Positions 59,639 through 64,000 of a stretch of DNA of 64,000 nt are shown one piece after another (the stretch's first letter is position 1; every line of letters starts with the position of its first letter). Position numbers and translations under genes: made by a program. The notes beneath the pieces are model-generated. The model ran no database searches. It had not been told where the DNA came from and saw only the letters and a program-made list of their open reading frames with translations. The stretch comes from Lepidurus packardi (Eukaryota > Arthropoda > Branchiopoda > Notostraca > Triopsidae). Where the stretch lies: NCBI GenBank assembly GCA_023053545.1, contig JAKZAN010000005.1, forward strand, positions 5,704,001 through 5,768,000. Direction: 5' to 3'.

Positions 59639-62600
59639 TCAGGACTTCATTAAGCCCAGCTTTTTGGCCTCAATTTCATATATGAGCAGCCGCCACATCT
59701 TCACCACAAACACCTCTGCCTCTTCATCCAAAACCTAAAAAAGCGATATCATTAAAACCCATGTTTCTTTCGAATACAAAATAAATACCATTTGCACATC
59801 ATTCACAATACTCTGTGCATCCGAACCCAGCAAAACTTTGGAGCAAATGAATTCCACCAACGTTGGCTCAGGCTCGCCAATATATTCGACAATTTTTTTA
59901 TTAATCCAAGGCCTGATTCGTTTTTCCATGAGCGCCTATACACAAATCCAAAAATAGTACAAAACATTCCCAAATTCAAAACTAATATAATTTACCGGAT
60001 CCACGACACCCCATTCGATAGGATATTTAAACAGCGCTTCTTTGTCCGTAGGAATTTGGTCAATAACAGATTTTATGTGCTTCCGTTTTTCTTCCATGGA
60101 TCGTTTATCTTCTTTACTCTTTTCATCGTCTTCGTCTAGGAAAGCCAAGACATATATGTCAAATTTCACAAGAATGTGTACAAAATCTCTCGGTGTACCT
60201 ATACGAATTAACTTTCGTTTTTTAGGTCCATTACTGTCATCATCGTCCGTATTAAAAACGTCTTTAACATCTAGTCTCTTTTTCTTGCTGCTATTCTGCA
60301 AGACAGGGGAAATTCCAACTCCTGCATTCAGCAAATAACAATTAGAATCAACTCAAGCTTAAGGTAAACAAATTGAGCTGAACCTGTTTTGGATGTTAGG
60401 GAGGTGGTGGAGGAGAAGGAAGAAGAAGACATAGACGCCGAGCCTAAATTAATGGATATCTTGGGTGAACTTTCGCCGGAATTGGCCGGTGAGGTCAACC
60501 CTTCACCTGGACTCCAGGAGTGTGATGTCGAATCGTCTTCAATGTCCATATTGACTTCGTCGCCGCCCGTTGAGTTATTTGAAGGAGGCACAATTTGGGC
60601 GTCTGTATCTTGTATGTCGGGTGACGTGTTTTCCCGAGCAGGGGACACGTCTCGGGAAGAGGACGACGAGATGTCGATTGGCTTGGAATGGTCATAAATA
60701 GGGAGGGGCAGTAACGGCTTATATTGCGCTTCGCGCTCTTCCTTAGCCTATCCCCCAAAAAAAAATGAGAAAAGAAAAGCGAATAAAAAGGTACCTTTTC
60801 GAAAGCTGCTGAAGGATCCTCCAATCCTTGTGAAAATATCTTGGTTTTCAGGGCTTCCAATTCGTCCTTTTCTCGTTGCCGGTCCTTTTCATCCGCGTCT
60901 TTCTCTTTCTCTCTTTCTATTCGTCGTTTTTCCAGTTCTCTGCCCCTGGGAAATCAAATTCTAACGTGAATATTACCGAAATAAACTATTCGAATGGCGA
61001 AAAGTAATTATTTAGTAGAATAGTGCAATATCAGGGTTGAAAACTAACTGAAAATTGTGTTACTTGAAGTATTTGGTATCGTCGCGATCATCGTCATAAT
61101 CCTCGAGAAACTGCTTAAGTTTCTTGGCATCTTTGGCTACGTTGGCTTTCTTTTCCTGCTCTTTATCCTGCCACCGTGCATATTCCTTTACTTTTTTTCG
61201 TTCTCGGGCTTCCCATTCACGTAGTCGCTCTTGATAAGCCACTTCTTTTTCTCTGGCTCGCTTTTCAACCTTTCTTCTCTCTTTGGCTTCTTCTTCTAAT
61301 TCTCTTTCTTTCAGAAAGTCCACTTCAGTGCGTTTTAATGGTACAGCTTCTGGTGACTGGTCTTTGGACCTTAAAGAATCGAACAAAATATATGTAAGTA
61401 AATTTCCAGACATGAAAAATCAAGCGTATTTTTTCTTTTTGAATTTACCTGCTCCTGGGGCGCGTTGTAGGCTGCAGTGGCGGTCTCCGTCCTCCTCCAC
61501 GACTGTCAGGTGTATTACTCTTAGGCGACCGATTTCTAGGGGAAGGAGAACGTCTGACGTCTCTATTTTCCCTTGAATCGCGTCCCCGATCATTTCGTTC
61601 ATTCCGATCGTTTCGATCGCCCCGTTCTCTAGGGTGACGATCTCTGTGACGATCGCGATCTGCTGCACGTTCCCTATCGCGTTCCTCGCGTTCTTTCTGT
61701 CGCACTTCGTCACGTTCGCGTTGCTTTTCTCGTTCTTCTCGGTCCTTTTCGCGCTTTTTCTTATCAACTTCACGTTCCTCTTCTTGTTTCTACATTTTAA
61801 GAAAGTTAGGATCTAACCACTTATTTATTTAAGCTAAATTTACTTTCATAATTTCGCGAAATTTGTCAATCTCCCGCGATATCAGGTCCTTTTTACCTTC
61901 TTCCATGGTAATTTTGTCCAGACTCTATAACGTAAATTTTTGTGGAATGTTAAATTAAGCTAAAATAAATAAATCAGAATTTACGTGGCGGTCTTCTTCC
62001 TTCCGGGCTTTGATATTGTCCATAACTTCCTTTCTTGCGGCTTCCCGAGCAGCTGACGCCTTGATTTCGCCCTCGTGTTCTTGTACCACTTGGTTAATTC
62101 GTTCTCGAGTAATTTCGTCGTCCACTTTCATAGCTTCAGACAAGTAAGAGCCGTCTTTGTCGTCAATCACTTTGCTTTCCTCCACGATGGCGCCTTTGGA
62201 ACGCAGTTTTTGTCGTTTGTACTCATCCAGACTGACTTTTGTCTTGGCGTCCACTTTCACCACTAATTTCTTCTCTGCAATTTCGAAGTCATGTAACAAC
62301 CGGATGCTTCGAAGTGCTCCATCAGGATTGCTGAACTCGCAAAAGCCGAACGCTATAAAGCAAATTAAGAAAGCGATTTCAAACCAATTTGCGAATTTTT
62401 CATTGTTCCTCTTTACCTTGAAGCATGCCAGAGGCCCCTTGCACTCGCTTCCAGGATAGAACGTGTCCACAAGCTGCTAACAAGAGCCGAACCATGGCAT
62501 CTGGGGCGTACTCCGAGATATTGCCTACGAAAACTGTGGTGGATGGACCTTGTGCTTCTTGGGACCGTAAATGTACCACTGAAACAGAATGCGAAGCTCT

Positions 62601-62922
62601 GGGTGGCGGTCCTCGCATAGGGGCGTGGGGTTGAGGTGGGTAACCGCCTCCTGATGGAGGCGCCATGGGCGGAGGACCTCTATAAGGCATGGGCGGAGCT
62701 CCCACCATGACCTAAGACAATACTCATTTTAAGCCAAGCTGATTATAGGCACGAAAAGGTGTTTTTACCGGTGGCATCATTCCGGGCATCATTGGCGGAG
62801 CTGTTGAACCAAAGCAATTAAATATTTGTTAGTAAACTATTAAAACTGTTGTAATATGTACCCCTACTATGCATGTAGCCGTGAGGCATGCCCGGCATCA
62901 TGGGGGGTCGATGAAAAGACAT
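59639..62922 (-). CDS. RBM25: RNA-binding protein 25 (splicing regulator)
   Basis: Nuclear splicing factor of the RRM-RE/RD-PWI type. Exons on the minus strand: 62922-62862, 62800-62769, 62711-62417, 62352-61985, 61924-61844, 61789-61449, 61369-61064, 60945-60795, 60747-60384, 60321-60199, 60135-59996, 59935-59789 and 59734-59639. Phases agree; about 834 residues (human 843). The N-terminus is Pro/Met-rich (MSFHRPPMMPGMPHGY). An RRM spans about residues 89-165 (TTVFVGNIS, SWKRVQGASGMLQAFGFCEF, EKKLVVKVDAKTK). Next are GKKDLISREIDKFR, a long Arg/Glu/Asp region in the middle (RERAADRDRHRDRH), and a Ser-rich segment. The C-terminal PWI domain reads RIRPWINKKIVEYIGE and VLDEEAEVFVVKMWRLLIYE. The start ATG is fixed by the human-like MSF opening. 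Any 5' noncoding exon lies beyond 62922. Confidence 0.97.
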
Positions 62923-64000
62923 GGTAAACCTGGAAAGTTAATCGAGATTAAGTGAGTACATTAAGCTGATCAATACGCACATTAAGCTGCAATTTATAGG
63001 CTAAGGATACACTGTGAATTTCTTAATTTTAGATATAAGAGGAGCACAGAGTGATATTTGAATGAACGTAACAAAATTCTTATTTAGATTTACATTAAGA
63101 GGAAAGTTTTTATGAAAAACATGAAGCAGAGCGTCTGGCAATCTAGTGTCCAAAAGTACGTAAACTACATAGATTTTCCTAAAGTTAAGGGCTTATAATA
63201 TTATCAGGGTGTAGTAGACATAAACTTACTTAAATTTAGGAGCAAACCAAATGCAATTTTACAAGAAATAGTTTAATGTTTACAGATTCACTCCCTGTCT
63301 GATTACTTGAGTTTCTTTCGCACAATGCACGCCGCTGAGGCACGTCGCGCCACCTATAGACGAAAACCACAACCGACGATAAGACCCAAACCCTTATAAA
63401 AAAAGATTACTTAAGATTCCGTAGGTATCCCCACCTATGGACGAAAAAGCTAAATACGACTCCGTGAGGGGACTTCAAAGGAAGGTTTCAAAGTGAGGTT
63501 TCAAAGGCTTCAAAGGAAGGTTTCAAAATGAATAAACATATGTTGTAGAACAGACCAAATTAAATGTTCTCGCTGAAGAACCCCTATATCAATTATTTAT
63601 ATTAGCTGAGTAATTAATTATTTAGCGGAATAGGTCCCGCACCTTTCCAACAAATTTCACGTTTTCCTATCGTTATACCTTTGGGGGAAAGCTGCGGAGA
63701 AAGAGCTAGCGCCTTTACCTGTGACCGCATGGAAAATCGATCGCAAGTCATAGCGCGAAGGAAAAATCGGTATTTTGTGACTGAGCTTGTAAATTAACCA
63801 GCACAGCTATAGACTTGTTTTGGCATTCAAAAGATAACGGTACCATCCCTAGAAAGCGATAACGTTACCATCACTAGAATTTCCGGAATCGAATTTCGAT
63901 GCGCTCATAGCACCCCCTATACGCGTTGGCAATAAATACTCCGTATACTTCGGATGTAGCTTCTTTTGAAACCAGACTTACAATTTTCTTGATAGAAGCA
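62923..64000. other. Region upstream of RBM25 with short repeats
   Basis: No gene seen. It should contain the RBM25 promoter on the minus strand. Short direct repeats occur: ttcaaaggaaggtttcaaa twice between 63474 and 63530, and a unit like gataacggtaccatccctag at about 63834-63880 in two copies. acctatagacgaaaa and acctatggacgaaaa also recur at about 63351 and 63432. Confidence 0.6.

Noticed and set aside
1..64000. CRISPR arrays, operons or other prokaryotic systems
   Set aside because: The genes are spliced animal genes; there are no regularly spaced repeats with unique spacers.

Overview
This is a window of an arthropod nuclear genome. Five conserved intron-rich genes can be read almost codon by codon, together with one lineage-specific secreted-protein gene, several broken gene copies and a number of small transposon relics. 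The arthropod assignment rests on two nicotinic acetylcholine receptor (nAChR) genes: one of the arthropod alpha5/6/7 type, closest to Drosophila Dalpha6, and one of the arthropod beta1 (ARD) type. A short (TAACC)n tract matches the TTAGG arthropod telomere motif. Introns are mostly about 60 to 1000 bases. I cannot name the order; nothing demands a dipteran, and a crustacean, chelicerate, myriapod or basal hexapod all remain possible.

Layout. 1-13176: no recognisable gene; poly-G tracts and an AT-rich tandem repeat. 13177-23865 (+): alpha6-like nAChR with three clusters of alternative exons. 26040-28685 (+): nAChR beta1, head to tail with the first. About 29080-33805: a tandem 2.3-kb duplication whose left copy carries an intact three-exon secreted-protein gene and whose right copy carries its dead twin. 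35816-44788 (+): complete PDE8-type cAMP phosphodiesterase in 17 exons, with a pogo/Tigger relic, a hairpin element and a hAT-type MITE in its introns. 44789-46775: palindromic and foldback repeats. 46776-50499 (-): VPS54 of the GARP tethering complex. About 51020-53214: a partial internally deleted copy of the CAND1 3' end, a second hAT-like MITE, and an alpha-2-macroglobulin/thioester-protein pseudogene. 54013-58799 (-): CAND1. 59639-62922 (-): RBM25 splicing factor. 62923-64000: no gene.

The genes are not one pathway. The two adjacent receptor genes both encode pentameric cation-channel subunits. The other four conserved genes are housekeeping genes (cAMP turnover, endosome-to-Golgi tethering, cullin-ligase exchange, splicing).

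The most exciting item is in the alpha6-like gene. Besides the exon-3 pair and the triple TM2 exon known from insect alpha6 genes, the exon that carries ligand-binding loop C, TM1 and the start of the pore is itself duplicated (7a at 19781-19975, 7b at 20351-20545; both exactly 195 bases, same phase). Copy 7b replaces the intermediate-ring glutamate at pore position -1' (GEK) with alanine (GAK), while one TM2 exon (8b) also loses the outer-ring acidic residue. Splicing could therefore choose among pores with different charge rings, and possibly different calcium permeability or ion selectivity, from a single gene.
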